This document shows, piece after piece, positions 28,228 through 40,753 of a DNA stretch of 64,000 bases (positions within the stretch are counted from its first letter, which is position 1; every line of letters begins with the position of its first letter). The DNA is taken from assembly GCA_014155875.1 (NCBI GenBank), contig JACEFZ010002112.1:294223-358222 (forward strand), given 5' to 3'. Under the pieces are notes generated by a model. That model saw nothing but the letters and a program-made list of their open reading frames with translations. It did not search any database and had not been told where the DNA came from. Both the position numbers and the translations under genes were made by a program. The DNA comes from Cepaea nemoralis (taxonomy: Eukaryota > Mollusca > Gastropoda > Stylommatophora > Helicidae).

Positions 28228-30240
28228 TTCGGAATGGCGAACTCTCTCCTCCTCTCTTCTCCTCCCTCCTCCTCCCTCTACCTCCTCCCTCCACCCTCCT
28301 CCTCCTCTCATCCCTCTCATCCCTCCTCCCTCCTCCTTCTCCTCTTCCTTCTCCTCTTCCTTCTCCCTCTTCCTCTCCCCTCCTCCTCCATCCTACTCCC
28401 TCCGCCTCCTCCCCCTCCTCCCTCATCTTCCCTCCTCCTCCTCTCTCCCTCCTCATCCCTCCTCCTCATCCTGCCTCACTCTCATCATCCTTCCTGCCTC
28501 CTTCTCCCTCATCTTCTCCCTCCTCCTCTCCTTCCTCCTACCTCTTCCTCCCTCCTACCTCCCTCCCTCCTCCTCCTCCCTCCACCCTCCTCCTCCCTTC
28601 TCCTCCTCTTCCTCCTCCCTTTCCTTCCTCCTCCTCCTCCCTCTACCTCCTCCTCCCCCTACCTCTTTCCTCCTCCCTCCTCCTCCTCTTCCACCTCCCT
28701 TTCCTTCCTCCCCTCCTCATTCTCCCTCTTTCCTCTCCCTCCTTCCTCCTCCTCCTTCCTTCTCCTCCCTCTGCCTCCTCCCTCCTCCTCTCCCCTCCTC
28801 CTCTCTCCTCCTCTTTCTCCTCCTCCCTCCTTCTCCCTTCTTCTCCTCCTCTCCCCTCCTCCTCCTAAGCTCTTCACCTCCTCCCTCTCCCTCCTCCATC
28901 CTCCTCCTCCCTCTTCCTCCTCCTCCCTCTTCCTCCTCCTTCCTCCACCTCCCTCTTCCTCCCTCTCCCTCCTCCATCCTCCTCCTCCCTCTTCCTCCTC
29001 CTTCTTCCTCCTCCTTCCTTCTCCTCCCTCCTCCACCCTCTTCCTCCTCCTCCTACCTCCTCCCTCCTCTCTCCTCCTCCCTTTTCCTCCCTCCTCCTCT
29101 CCACTCTTCCTCCTACCCTCTTCCTCTTCCCCTCCCCCTCCTCCCTATCCCTCCTCCTCCCTTCACATTCCTCCTCCTCCCTCTTCCTCCTCCTCCCTCT
29201 TCCTCCTCCTCCCTCCTTCTCCCTCTTCCTCCTTTTTCTCCCTCCTCCTCCTCCCTCCTCCCCCTCCTCCTTCCTCCTCCTCCCTCTCCTCCTCCTCACT
29301 CCTCCTCCTCCCTCCTCCTCCCTCTACCTCCTCCTCCCTTCACATTCCTCCTCCTCCCTTCACATTCCTCCTCCTCCCTCTTCCTCCTCCTCCCTCCTCC
29401 TCATCCCTTCTCCTCCTCCCTCCTCCTCCTCCCTCTACCTCCTCCTCCCTTCACATTCCTCCTCCTCCCTCTTCCTCCTCCTCCCTCCTCCTCCTCATCC
29501 CTCCTTCTCCCTCCTCCTCCTTCTTCCTCCCTCCTCCTCCCTCCTCCCCCTCCTCCTTCCTCTCCTCCTCCTCCCTCCTCCTCCTCCCTCTACCTCCTCC
29601 CTCCTCCTCCCTTCACATTCCTCCTCCTCCCTCTTCCTCCTCATCCCTTCTCCTCACTCCTCCTCCTCTCTCCTCCTCTCTCCTCCTCCCTCCTCCTCCT
29701 CCCTCCTCCTCATCACTCCTCCTCCCTCCTCCTCCTTCTTCCTCCTCCCTCCTCCTCCCTCTACCTCCTCCTCCGTCTACCTCTTCCTCCCTTCACATTC
29801 CTCCTCCTCCCTCCTCCTCCTCTCTCCGGCTCCCTCCTCCTCCTCCTCCCTCTACCTCCTCCCTCCTCCTCCCTTCACATTCCTCCTCCTCCCTCCTCCT
29901 CCTCCCCTTCCTCCTCTTCCCTCCTCCTCCTCCCCCTCCTTCTCCTCCTCCCTCTTCCTTCTCCCTCCGCCTCCTCCCTCCTCCTACTCTCTCCTCCTCC
30001 TCCCTTCTCCTCCCTCTCCCCTCTCCTCCTCCTGCTCCCTTCTCCTCCTGCGTTCTCCTCCTCCCTCCTTCTCCCTCCTCCTCCCTCTTCCTCCTCCCTC
30101 CTCCTCGCCTCCTCCTCCACCCTACTCCTCCCTCCTCCTAATCCCTCCTCCTCCCTCCTATTCCTCCCTACTCCTCCTGTCTCCTCCCTCCTCCTCCCTC
30201 CTCTTCCCTCCTCCACCTCCCTCTTCCTCCTCCCTCCTAC
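28228..30240. repeat. 2 kb (CTC)n-rich polypyrimidine tract
   Basis: Almost uninterrupted C/T on the plus strand (CTCCTC, CTTCCTCC variants) with interspersed TTCACATTCC units. Long open frames here of Ser/Leu/Pro (plus) or Glu/Arg/Gly (minus) are consequences of the repeat, not genes. Confidence 0.95.
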
Positions 30241-30249
30241 ATTTACCCA

Positions 30250-30363
30250 AGACAGACAGACAGTCAGACAGATAGTCGGGAACGGGATCTTATATGACTA
30301 CTTATATAATTTAAATGAGATGCTCTCCACCATGGGCTGGGCCGGGTCAGACAGACAGACAGA

Positions 30364-30461
<98 letters not shown>

Positions 30462-30649
30462 GTCGGGAACGGGAACTTATATGACTACTTATATGAATTA
30501 AATGAGATGCTCCCCACCAGGTGTTGGGCGATGCCAGGCCGGGTCAGACAGACAGACAGATAGATAGTCGGAACGGGAACTTATATGACTACTTATATGA
30601 ATTAAATGAGATGCTCCCCATCAGGGTCTAGGCGAAGACGGGCCGGGTC

Positions 30650-30686
<37 letters not shown>

Positions 30687-30782
30687 GTCGGTAACGGGAA
30701 CGGGAACTTATATGACTACTTATATGAATTAAATGAGATGCTCCCCAAAAAGGACTGGGCGAAGCCGGCCCGGGTCAGCTAG
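30250..30782. repeat. four tandem copies of the Helitron 3' end separated by (GACA)n
   Basis: Units of about 80-95 bp, from GGGAACTTATATGACTAC to GGGTCAG, start near 30272, 30461, 30569 and 30687, joined by GACA/GATA runs. Only the last ends in CTAG. Confidence 0.9.
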
Positions 30783-31628
30783 TATGTTCATAAATATAGA
30801 CGATATGGAAGGAATCAACATTGGGGGACGATGCATCAATAACATTAGATATGCAGATGATACAGTCTTGATTGCAGACAATGACCAGGACCTGCAACAT
30901 TTAGTAGATGCGGTTGTTGCACATAGTGGATAACTAGGGTTAGAACTGAATTTGTAAGAAGACACAGATTATGGTTGTAACTGGGGAAAAAGGAAATACC
31001 ACAATATGATATACAAGTAAATGGGCATATTCTCAAACAAGTGAATCGGTACAGTTATCTCGGAACAGTCATACCATCTGATGGGAGAAGCCCTGAAGAG
31101 ATTAGAGCAAGAACTTGTCAATGCGAAAGGTAGCCTTTTGCAAGATGAAAAACATACTGGCCAATAAAAAGATATCAATTGAAACCAGAAAAAGATTGTT
31201 GGCGTGCTACATAGAACCTGTTCTTTTATATGGATGTGAATCTTGGACAATGTACAGTCAAGTTGAAGAAAACATCTGATGGCTGCAGAAATGTGGTTTC
31301 TGGGGAAAAGGCAAAGAATACCACGGACAGACAGAAAAACCAATGACCAAGTACTACAGGAGACAAATGACAATCGTAAATTGATTAGAGAAATTTTTTG
31401 GACATGTTATGAGAAGAAATGGACTGGAGAACTTAGTGACAACTGGTAAGATCGAAGGCAACAGACCAAGAGGAAGACCGAGAGGAAAATACTTGGATGG
31501 CTTGGCTACATGGCATGGACGAGACAGGAACACTGAGCTGATCCATGACTCTGGTGATCGAGTGAAATGGCGAGTCATGACCGCCCACGCTTTCCGCCAT
31601 GGCACATGATTGATTGATTGATTGATTG
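30783..31628 (+). pseudogene. LINE B C-terminal part, with (ATTG)n tail
   Basis: Continues the RT interrupted by the Helitron: INIGGRCINNIRYADDTVLI (30825-30880), a C-terminal domain with several stops, ending near 31605. A TTGATTGATTGATTGATTGA tail follows (31609-31628). Confidence 0.8.
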
Positions 31629-32640
31629 AGTAAGAGCTTAATTGCATTTTCCAATACTTTTTCTTGTTGTAGTTTTTGCTTGTGTATTACCTGCTGCTAG
31701 TGTTTGTGTTCTCTCTCGTCTAGTTTGTTTAAGTGTTTCCCAGAGTTCTCGCGCATTAACCTCTGGTATATCGCTTGTGTATGTGAAGTTACATTTTGTT
31801 ATGCATTTTACATAGTCCTGATTTTGTGAAAGTGTGCTGTTAAATTTCCAATGGGGAAATCTTCTAAAATGTGGTGTTGCTTGTACTGTGTTTATTATTG
31901 CAATTACAGCCTTATGGTCTGTGAAGTTCAGTGTCTCCTGTAAATGCTTGACTGGTGTTATATGATGTTTTATGGGCGAGTAAATTCTCTCTAATCGCGC
32001 TGCTCTGTTATGTGCATTGTCCGTGTGTTGTATCAGTTCCATGGGGAAGCGACTGCCTGTATGTGTCTGTTAGCCCATGAATATCTAAAATTGTTTGCAA
32101 TGTGTCTAACTGATGTTTATCCTCCCCTGTTGTGTTTCTAATTTAAATTCTTACATCTCCATTTATCAGGTCATGCGCCGAAAGCACACAATTAAAATCA
32201 CCCCCTAAAATGGTGTTGAGACCCCGATATGAACGTGATAATAAGTTTTCCAGTGTTTGGTAGAAGAGCGGCTGATTTCTGTAGTCAGGCGGTGCGTGTA
32301 TGTTAATAACTGTGTATTTATGTATATTATTTTCCACCTGTACTATAGCTATCCTACCCTGGCAGTCCCTGTCCTTCTCTATAATCTGCCACCTGTCCGA
32401 TGTCTGTATTATTGCTGTACCCAATCCGATATGTTGAGTACTAAGACTAAAACATGAGTATCTTAGACCTAAGCATGTTGTGATATATGATGCGTGTTCG
32501 TCGGTGTTAACGTTAGTTTCCTGTATGAGTATAAAATCAGGTTTATATTTGTGTATGAGTGGTATAAGATGATTAATTTTGGATCTTACACCTCGAATGT
32601 TAATACTCATTATTTTAATTTCCGCTGCCACTTTTGTTGT
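31629..32640 (-). pseudogene. L1/Tx1-like LINE, endonuclease region, copy 1
   Basis: Minus strand: IMSINIRGVRSKINHLIPLI and KPDFILIQETNV start an AP-endonuclease at about 32625, continuing through LGGDFNCVLSAHDLI to about 32143. More of the 5' half follows in another frame to 31638. The RT is absent (31629 is a truncation against another LINE tail). Confidence 0.8.
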
Positions 32641-33150
32641 AATCTAAGAAACCGTTGAGTATAATTATGTTTCTTGTTTAAACTGTCTGTATTCATGTTA
32701 TCATTTCTGGCATTGTTTAGTAGATTCCTTCGCCGAGCTTGAAATATCTAAGTCAATAACGAGGCGTGGAGAAGAATCTCATAGGCTTCTTCGTCGTTGT
32801 GGTGTGTTGATTTTTACACTGGCCCTCGGCCATGTCTAATTCGTTATATCAGTCAAGAAGCTGTGGGCATGAAAACGTGAGGCGAAGAAATTCATTGGCA
32901 TTGAGAATCTTTCGCATTTACTGAACCCTTGCCTTCAACAAATCCACATTTTCTTCTCCTATTTGTATATCCATTACAACTGATACCCCTATGTTGTTTT
33001 TTCTCTCCACAAGAATGGTTTATGATACATTCCTCGGAAGTTATAATGCAGTCTCATCTCACATACACCTAACATGTTAATATTCAGTCTTCTCATTTCT
33101 TTCTTATTGTTATCAAAGTTTAGGATGGGCGTTATTAATTTTCTTTAAAT
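32641..33150 (-). pseudogene. LINE leader and short RTE-like endonuclease scrap
   Basis: 32641-32830 matches the region upstream of the Tx1-like ORF2 at 49080-49260. 32970-33100 reads MRRLNINMLGVCEMR on the minus strand, the start of another LINE endonuclease. Confidence 0.5.
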
Positions 33151-33339
33151 TTTGTGTGGCCCTAGGAGGCCAGTAAAAAATAATGTGTTTTATTTATTTT
33201 ATTTTTTTTTGGTAAAAAGTTTATTATGTACAAAAACAGTGTCGTTTTACATTAGCAAATACAGCATATACATTCATACACGTGTGACAACATTATATCC
33301 TTGGCATGATGTAACTACATACATATTACCTGTTGACAA

Positions 33340-33900
33340 TGGTGGTTAAGTAATCATTCGCTCCAACGCATAAGAAACCATTTAATAGGAAACCTTTCAC
33401 ACTTCATGCATTCTCATTCGCACTTATGTGTTAACAATATTAGCAATATTGCTGAATGACTTTTGTTTCCTGTTTGTGGCCTTTGGAGGCCAGTAAAAAA
33501 ATGTTTTCCCCCATATAGGGGGATGATATCTATATAAAGCCGTGTTGATTTACATTGAAAGTATACAAACAACATTTAACAAATGAAAACACGACTAAAA
33601 ATTCTGTTATAAAATGTAAGTATCTAAAAATTATAAACATTTTCTGTAAGAAATCTAAATGCCTTGTATTTATCATTAACAAGTTTTACATTCGCAGTAA
33701 TTGTTTTTATTTCTAAGTGTAAAGAAGAGAAGTTTGATGCTAATTGTAAATATTATCGCTAGTATATGATTTATATTTTTAAACATTAAGTCATCTCCCT
33801 TGTAACAATATTAGTTGTTTATGTCCCCTACTCATTGCTTATTTATATGTTTTTCTTTTAGATATCTTGTAATTCCGCAGAATGCTTGAACATAATTATT
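33340..33900. repeat. dispersed non-coding repeat, copy 1
   Basis: Matches 50812-51370: GGTGGTTAAGTAATCATTCG, a GGCCTTTGGAGGCC hairpin followed by AGTAAAAAAATG, and CCCCCATATAGGGG. AT-rich, no coding. Confidence 0.75.
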
Positions 33901-34009
33901 AAGTCCGAGATAATTGTACCGGGAAGCAATGCGCTGGAGGACTTGCATTGAAGGCAGTGGTGACTACATCAACAAATGATACATTTGTTCTTTATTTTTA
34001 CTGAATACA

Positions 34010-34115
34010 TGAGCGGCTGGCAGAGTGGCTAGATCGCTGGACTCCCATTCGGGAGACCCGGGTTCGGATCCCTCGGTAAGGTGTGGGATTTTTTTCTGTC
34101 GGGGGCAAAAAGAAA
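34010..34115 (+). repeat. tRNA-like SINE head (second SINE type)
   Basis: A-box-like TGGCAGAGTGGCTAG and B-box-like GGGTTCGGATCCC about 40 bp apart, with a stem formed by ACTCCC/GGGAG, followed by GGATTTTTTT. It is not a tRNA gene because no acceptor stem closes. Confidence 0.65.
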
Positions 34116-34783
34116 ATCCTAAGCTGCACAGTTCGCGGCGACTGCACTAGCCAGGCGGCCTTAATTCCTCAGGCTCAAAGACCCCTCTGCCATACACCGC
34201 AAGGTACTATGTTGGCAGTAAATGACAGTTTTATGACATTCACCCAAAGGAAAACAACATTTAAGGTTTTCATTTGAAGCCCCCTTGTATGTCATTTGGT
34301 TGATGTTATATTGTGGTTTATAATGACCTTTTTGGATTACATTCAACCCACCCCGTTTTTTTTATTATTCAAAACAATGTTTTTCAGATTTCAATATTTG
34401 AAGACAAAACCAACAGATTATAGTGTATTGCTCATCAATGCTTTGTTTTATGCTGCGTGACTTCCGCAGTATAATTCTCAGGAGATGTAGTGAAATATGC
34501 CAGACAACAAGATTATACACTATTGTGTGTCCTTTTTTTCTTCCACACAAAATTAATCACCTCCAAAATATTTCCAAATTATTTGCAGTTATAACTGATT
34601 TGGTATCTCTACAAGTAAAGCACCGGTGGATTTCATTTTGTCAACCCTATTGAAAAATCAGATGGAAAGTGTCCATCAAGGGTGACAACATCAACGCAGT
34701 CAAGACGACACAATACAATAGTGTCAATCACATATTGTCTGGCTCAAGATCAAAAACTCCGCACTCAACTTCTACACTGTAAG

Positions 34784-35040
34784 TTTTTTTGTTTTTCATA
34801 TCCCTTACAGGGCATTGCAGTTAACACCAGCATTTTTCCGCTGCTGTTGATGTACTAGGCAAGATTACGCGCAGTAGTTTGCCATTGATTTCTGGGCGAC
34901 CGGCTCACATACCCCGTAAGTTACCGTCGCGGCGAGAACCGCTACCAATTCTCGCGCACATCACGTCACTCACGAGAGTATACGGGACTACGGAGAAAGA
35001 CACTAACACCTAGGCCAGGGAGACCGGCTGTAACCGGGGA
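34784..35040 (-). repeat. SINE family 1, copy 1
   Basis: Minus strand: CCGGTCTCCCTGGCCTAG tRNA-like head, then the shared body CAATGGCAAACTACTG and CAGCAGCGGAAAAATGCTGG, ending GTAAGGGATATG. Confidence 0.7.
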
Positions 35041-35211
35041 CCACTATAAGCTAGTTTATTAATAAACTGGAATTTTATTAAAGTTTATTTACGGCAAATG
35101 AATGTAGGCCATAAGAACTAAAAAAGCCACCTTCCATCATACGGGATATGGGAATAATAATAAATAAGATAGATAATATTAGTTGATAATGATATTTTTT
35201 TTTTAATTGTT

Positions 35212-35446
35212 ACGTATCCTTTACGGAACGTTGCAGTCAACCCTAGCATTTTTCAGCTGCTGTTGATGTACTAGGCAAGTGTTACGTTCAGTAGTTTGCC
35301 ATTGCTTTCTGAACTACCAGCTCCCATACCAGCACATTATAACACAACGCGACACGGTCTGCTGGACAAATCGGTCGCAGCTGAGTTTCGAACGCCTGGT
35401 ACCCGGTTCACGAACCGCGTTAGCAAGCCTTTGGTCACGGAGACCG
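35212..35446 (-). repeat. SINE family 1, copy 2
   Basis: Minus strand: CCGGTCTCCGTGACC head with GGTACCAGGCGTTCGAAACTC B-box region, body AAGCAATGGCAAACTACTGA, tail CCGTAAAGGATACG. Confidence 0.75.
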
Positions 35447-35484
35447 GTTTGATAAGATAGATGAAGGATAAAGAGATCAAAAGC

Positions 35485-36235
35485 TCAATCAATCAATGAG
35501 GTGCCGTCTCCACAGTGAAGGTTGGCTGCAATGGATCTCCAAACACTGTCTGTCTCTTGCCCTGACTGTACTTCTGTCTGATTGCTCTTCATTCATCTCT
35601 TGGTGTTATCTTCCCACTTGTATCGTTGTCTACCTCTTGCTCGCTTGCCCTCAGTCTTGCCATCCAGCATGGTTTTTATAAGAGTATTATGTCTTTTAAC
35701 AGGTCGAAATATTTCATTTGCCGCTTATTTCTTTCTTTCATCAACTCTATTTTCATTCCCAGTTTTTCTAGAACCTCTGTATTTGATTGGTTTTATTCTT
35801 CTGTGCATCCACATCTCCAGGGCCTCTAATCAACTTTCTAGTTGCTTGTTCAATGTCCAGGCTTCTGCACCATACAGCAGTATTGAATATACGTAACGTT
35901 TGACAATTCTCGTTTATAATGCGTTGTTAATCTCTCTAAATGTTTATATTGACTTCATGCTGCTGAAAGCACTTTTGGCCATTCCTATTCTCTTTGTGAT
36001 TTCTATTTCACTTCTGCCATCATCTGTTATTACATGTCCAAGATAGGAGAAACTTGTTACTTGATCTAGTATCTCCCCGTTTCCTGTGATGTTCATTAAT
36101 GACCTTACCTTTCCACTGCTAATTATCATAGTTTTTATGTTTTGGATGTTAATATCTAAGCCACATTCTGCACTACGCCTGTTTAATTGTTCCACTAGGT
36201 CTTGTAACTCTTGCTCGCTTTCTGCTTGTTTTTAA
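35485..36235 (-). pseudogene. LINE RT C-terminal fragment with (ATTG)n tail
   Basis: Minus strand: RRSAECGLDINIQNIKTMII and SFSYLGHVITDDGRSEIEI (35960-36170), then a broken C-terminal domain. It ends in an ATTGATTGATTG tail (35485-35500). Confidence 0.7.
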
Positions 36236-36320
36236 CACAGTATCCAAAGATTAATTTTTTTTCATTGTGACACTTTATAAAAGTACAAAATTTTTAATTT
36301 ACTGCCAGTATCATGAATGT

Positions 36321-36556
36321 GGCTGGTCTCCCCGGTTTAGGGTTTAAGGATGTTGTTCGTAATCCTGTATACACTCCTACGAAACACAGCTGCGCGAGAT
36401 TCGGCAGCGGATCGTGTCGCGTTTGTTACTTACGGAGGGTATGTGAGCCGGTCGTTCAGAAAGCAATGGCAAACTACTGAAAGTAAAACTTGCCAAGATG
36501 TCAACAGCAGCTGAAAAATGCTGGTGTTGACTGCAATGTCCTGTAAAGGATATGCG
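36321..36556 (+). repeat. SINE family 1, copy 3
   Basis: GGCTGGTCTCCCCGG head; body CAGAAAGCAATGGCAAACTA and CAACAGCAGCTGAAAAATGC; tail CTGTAAAGGATATG followed by a G run. Confidence 0.75.
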
Positions 36557-37230
36557 TGTGTGGGGGGGGGGGGGGGGGAATTATGAATGTGGTGTGATTC
36601 TTTAAGAAATTGAGAAACTTAGAAAACTACAATTAAAATAAAACATTTATTATATAATTCATCGTACTTTCTATTAATTCTACTTCTCGTTTGTTTGTTT
36701 GTTTGTTTGTTTGTTTGTTTTTTGTGTGTGATTCCATGAATCATTTCTTTAGGAAGTTAAGTGCTAACAAATAATAATACAAATATTATTTATGAGGAAC
36801 GATCATGATGTGGTCCATATATGTCGTTGGAGGTAGATATGTAGCCTTACAGCAGCTTATAGCACACATATCCGATGACATCTCAACGTGTTGTCGTGCC
36901 CCAATATTTCCAGGAGCGATTAAATCTACCGTCAGTGCTGATGATACAATTCTGGATATGTACACAGACTCAAAGATACGCCCGGATGTCTATTACGAGG
37001 GTAAGTTAATAAGTAAGCCGCAAATGGCTGTAGAAAAATAACTAAATATGATAACAACTTGAAACCTGATATGCGTAATCTGATATATGTACTAGCTATA
37101 AGTTGCTGTAAGGCTACACATCTACTGCCAACGAAATACATGGAACACACTTCATCATCCAGAGATCTTTCAATGGTGAAATTGTCCGTGTATGATGCCA
37201 CTGTGTTGGCATCCACAAGGAATTCAGACG
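36557..37230. repeat. simple repeats and dispersed repeat scraps
   Basis: A G-run (about 36562-36578), (GTTT)n near 36692-36720, then copies of the dispersed repeat shared with 26300-26480 (CTACTGCCAACGAAATACATGG; GGTGAAATTGTCC). No gene. Confidence 0.6.
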
Positions 37231-37413
37231 TATTATGTCAAGATGCTGGATAGGCATAGATAGAAGTAGGACCAGGACGGAGGAAAGTAAAGGACAGAGA
37301 CAGGACATAATAAGGACAATTACAATAGAATAGATAGAGAGAGACAGTATAAGGAGATATAACTCCAAACCAATGTTAGGACCAGACCTAGACAGGACAC
37401 GCACGTGTCATAG

Positions 37414-38470
37414 CTAGGACATACCGGGATTAACTGCCGACATAGGACAGAGTATAGTAATCACGGGGACTACCAGTAGAGCTCGTGCATACTTAAAAAT
37501 AAGTGCAGATGAGCAGCACCCTCTGCATGACGCTGTATTCAGAGAAAAGGGTGACAGGCTAAAGAGGGGCAAATCATGGATGGGTCGGGCGGAAGATGTC
37601 GTCGGACAGGTCTGCAGTCTAACCAGTATCAACCCCGGCAAGGAATGGGTGCCGGTGCCTCCAGCTTTTAAGTGTACCTTCTCCTGCATTATCACACTCG
37701 ACAGACGGTGCAGAGAGCCGAACCCTGCCGCTGTCAATGCAGAGGTTAACGCGCTCATCTATGATCACTCAGATAACCCCGAAGTGCTCATCTATACAGA
37801 TGGATCTGTTGTAAAGCAGCAGAGAAGTGCGTGGGCATTTACAGCCCGGTCAGCGGGCCGAACCGTTCAAGAATCCAGTGGTGCCCACTCTATGACCACG
37901 AGCAGCATGACGATGGAGGTGATGGCAGTTACACAGGCTTTCATATGGCTGGAATCACAGCATTATACCAACGTGTGTGTACTAAGTGATTCAATTAGCA
38001 TGATTCAGAAGGTCGAAGCTGGATCTGTACGTAGACAGTGGACTGAGTCGCTGCGGAAGTCTGCTGTCCGCAAAGTCACCTTCATCTTCGTCCCGGGACA
38101 TGCAGGAGTCGAGGGAAATGAACGAGCTGATAAATTGGCTGGCTCTGCACCCCCTGTAGATGGCCAGCCCATGGATCGTGCGGATGTTATTAACGCCCTT
38201 AAAGATATGGCGAGAACAGAGGATTTTGACGCCAGTGATTCCACATCGCTCTCCAGGATGAAAGACCTGGGAGTAAGAATCGGCACAGCCAGACGCGAGA
38301 GGTACATCGGGAAAACAAAGCGCCTCGTCAACCAACACAGAACTGGCACTATTAGCCACCGGACGCTGATGCATATGCAGGGGGGAGGATCTGAGCACCT
38401 ATGGACATGTCCGGAGTGCAACGAAGATACCCCAACTGATAACTGATAACTAACTAACTGATAACTGATA
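37414..38470 (+). pseudogene. LINE with RNase H, C-terminal part, (GATAACT)n tail
   Basis: An open frame from about 37580 to 38446 holds an RNase H domain: LIYTDGSVVKQQRSAWAF, a Glu-containing block TSSMTMEVMAVTQAF, LSDSISMI and FVPGHAGVEGNERADKLAGS. The LINE tail (HRTGTISHRTLMHM, then LWTCPECNE) follows. The upstream RT is missing or frameshifted. The 3' end runs into a GATAACT-like repeat (38437-38475). It is one of the better-preserved pieces but only a third of a LINE. Confidence 0.75.
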
Positions 38471-38814
38471 ACTACGTGGTAGGTGACCCAGCACGCCGTG
38501 CGGCTGACCGCACGAGAACGGGGTACGAGTAGCTGGACGAGACCTGTGAATTGAGGCAGACCGGGACCGACAGTTAGAGCGACAAGACCTCTGTGTTTAC
38601 CATCGCCAGTTGTGTAGTTTAGAGAGGGCATAGTTATACGGAACTAACATAGAGAATGTATTTGAGTGTTGAATGCCAGTTGTGTATGCTCGTAAGACGA
38701 GCTCTGTAATATATATAGAATAAAGCGTGATTCTTCTTCGACAATTCACACAAAGACGTGTTTGTAATTATGAGGTGTGAATGAAGGAACCAGCGTGCTT
38801 GTGTGAATTCAGGT
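38471..38814. other. unassigned; LTR-like features
   Basis: No coding. AATATATATAGAATAAAGCG near 38708-38727 combines TATA- and AATAAA-like signals shortly before CAATTCACAC, as in an LTR or a transcript 3' end. I see no partner LTR. Confidence 0.3.
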
Positions 38815-40640
38815 TGTTGACATATTACAACAGATATTTCCTGCGTTACCCCGTGCTACTATGAAGCGCACAAACGTACTTAAGTGATTCAGATGCAGCC
38901 TAAACCATATTATCCTGTGTGGATGTGACGGCCTCAACGTAAGAGAGTTATCCTGTAAATTATCATGACAAGTGGCATAATTCTCATCTGTCAAGAAATC
39001 AGGACCGCTTTCGTCCAGTCCGTGAACGCCACATTCACAAACTGACACCCAGGACCAAATCAAACCGGCTCACATGAGACAGCAGAATGGCTATGGTTAC
39101 AGATGCCATTTCAACAATGACATTGTAATTTGTAACATACACCTGCACCTTCTTTTAAAAATCATTCATAGACACTATCTTGGTGTGTTGCTGTCGGAAA
39201 CAGAACGCTCACAAGTAGGAAGTTGAGCACCAAACAAAGCAGTGCCGACAACAGTAATCTGGTTTACTTCATACCTTGAGCTTTGTAGTACTGACATTTG
39301 CAGATGATGAGCTGGTATACAGACAGGGCTGAGACAGGGCCAGTTGGCGGAAGACCTACATGTGGCAGTGAACAGGATGGCAGAGTGGTGCAGGGACTCA
39401 GGGGTCGTTATGGACCCAGATAGGGCATCGGTTGTGTGGTGCTCGCTGGATGGCCGGATCATCAGGGCTGATGTCACAGTTATTATGTTGAATGGACGTC
39501 CTCTTAATGGAGAGGGTAAATTTAAGTACTTGGGTATCACCTTTGACAGGTGTATTTTTTGTAAGGATCATGTGGAGGATTTGGTGGTGAAGGCTGGTAG
39601 GGAACTTAATGCATATAGGGCGATGGCAGCAACCGGGGTAGATCAGAGGATGCTTTACAGCTCTTTCAGTAGTTAATAATTTCTGTCACTGAGTATGGTT
39701 TGGGGTTCCTGACAGTATCAAAGAGCCAGCTTGAAATGTTGGAGCGCATACAGAATGTTGCCAATCTGGTGGTCATGGGGTGCACAAAGGACACACCAAT
39801 TATAATGCATGAGGCATATCCTGGCGCTACCAACAATGACGGATAGGCAAAGGGTCCTTCAGGCCAAATGGTACCTGAGAGTTGCTGCAGATAGGGATCA
39901 CCTCCTGCGTGAAGCCATGGATATGGCCGGGGGTCATAGACTAGGACGAGGCAGGTCCTGGATGGCACAGGCAGAAGTGTCAGTACGTCGGGTGTGTGAT
40001 CTGGAGACCATCAATCGTGGAGGAGAGTGGGTTGGGGTGCCTGAGGACGTGACGGACTGGCACAATGTAATGGTGACACTGGGTCGTGGGTGCGGAGAGT
40101 GGGCAGCGGGCCGCGCTGAATTTGAAGTGCGGCAGCTGATCCGGAGTGGCACACGTCAGGGTGACGTGGTCATCTACACCGATGGGTCAGTGATGAGACA
40201 CAGACGTAGTGGTTGGGGTTTTAGTGCAGGGATTAATGGGCGAGTCTTGGGAAAAAGGAGTCTGGCATATGAGACTACGACCTCCAGCATGAGAATGGAG
40301 GGGGAGGTAGTAACAGCGGCATTCCGTTGGTTAGAGGAGACTACTGCAACACACGTTGTATTCATTGAGGATTCAGGGAGTATGCCTGGTGGGGTTGAGC
40401 GGGAAATCTTTCGTTAGGAATGGCTATCGTCGATTCAGAGATCACAGAATGGGGAAAATATATTGATGTTTTGTCCTGGCCATGCGGGGGTGCGGAGGAA
40501 TGGACGGGCTGATAGGCTGGCAGGGAGTGCACCTCTTGGTGGTAGTTTGCCTATGGACAAGGGGGAGGTGGTCGTGCGCTTGTAGAGCCAGGTGGAGAAG
40601 ACGGGGGAACAAATATATGCTGTCTTCGGGCAAATCTCTT
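38815..40640 (+). pseudogene. LINE with RNase H, copy 2 of the 26480-27440 segment plus RNase H
   Basis: 38815-39290 is the shared non-coding segment. 39290-39790 repeats the RT C-terminal region (WCRDSGVVMDPDRASVVW, KFKYLGITFDR). 39809-40417 encodes the linker and RNase H start (VVIYTDGSVMRHRRSGWGFS, TTSSMRMEGEVVTAAF), then a stop; the HAGVRRNGRADRLAGS block follows at about 40490-40530. Multiple frame breaks. Confidence 0.75.
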
Positions 40641-40667
40641 ACGGGATTTGTGCTTGTGGGGCTTAGC

Positions 40668-40721
40668 AGTCCCTGTCCTTCTCTATAATCTGTCACCTGT
40701 CCGATGTCTGTATTATTGCCG

Positions 40722-40753
<32 letters not shown>

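Larger units (their letters stand above)
27735..30782 (+). mobile_element. non-autonomous Helitron inserted between A and T
   Basis: The 5' end TCTATATCTATAAAAC and 3' end GGGCGAAGCCGGCCCGG...CAGCTAG are Helitron-like (TC...CTAG). The base before is A (27734) and the base after is T (30783). The related LINE copy at 55640-55680 shows the uninterrupted sequence (GTGAAAATATTTTCAGGAATATAG). There is no replicase; the interior is mostly simple sequence. Confidence 0.88.

Noticed and set aside
28223..30370. 715-aa and 635-aa Ser/Leu/Pro proteins and minus-strand Glu/Arg/Gly proteins
   Set aside because: They are frames of the CTC repeat tract inside a Helitron, open in several frames at once, with no domain.
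34010..34080. possible tRNA gene
   Set aside because: A and B boxes are present but no acceptor stem closes, and a similar unit occurs elsewhere; SINE is the better reading.
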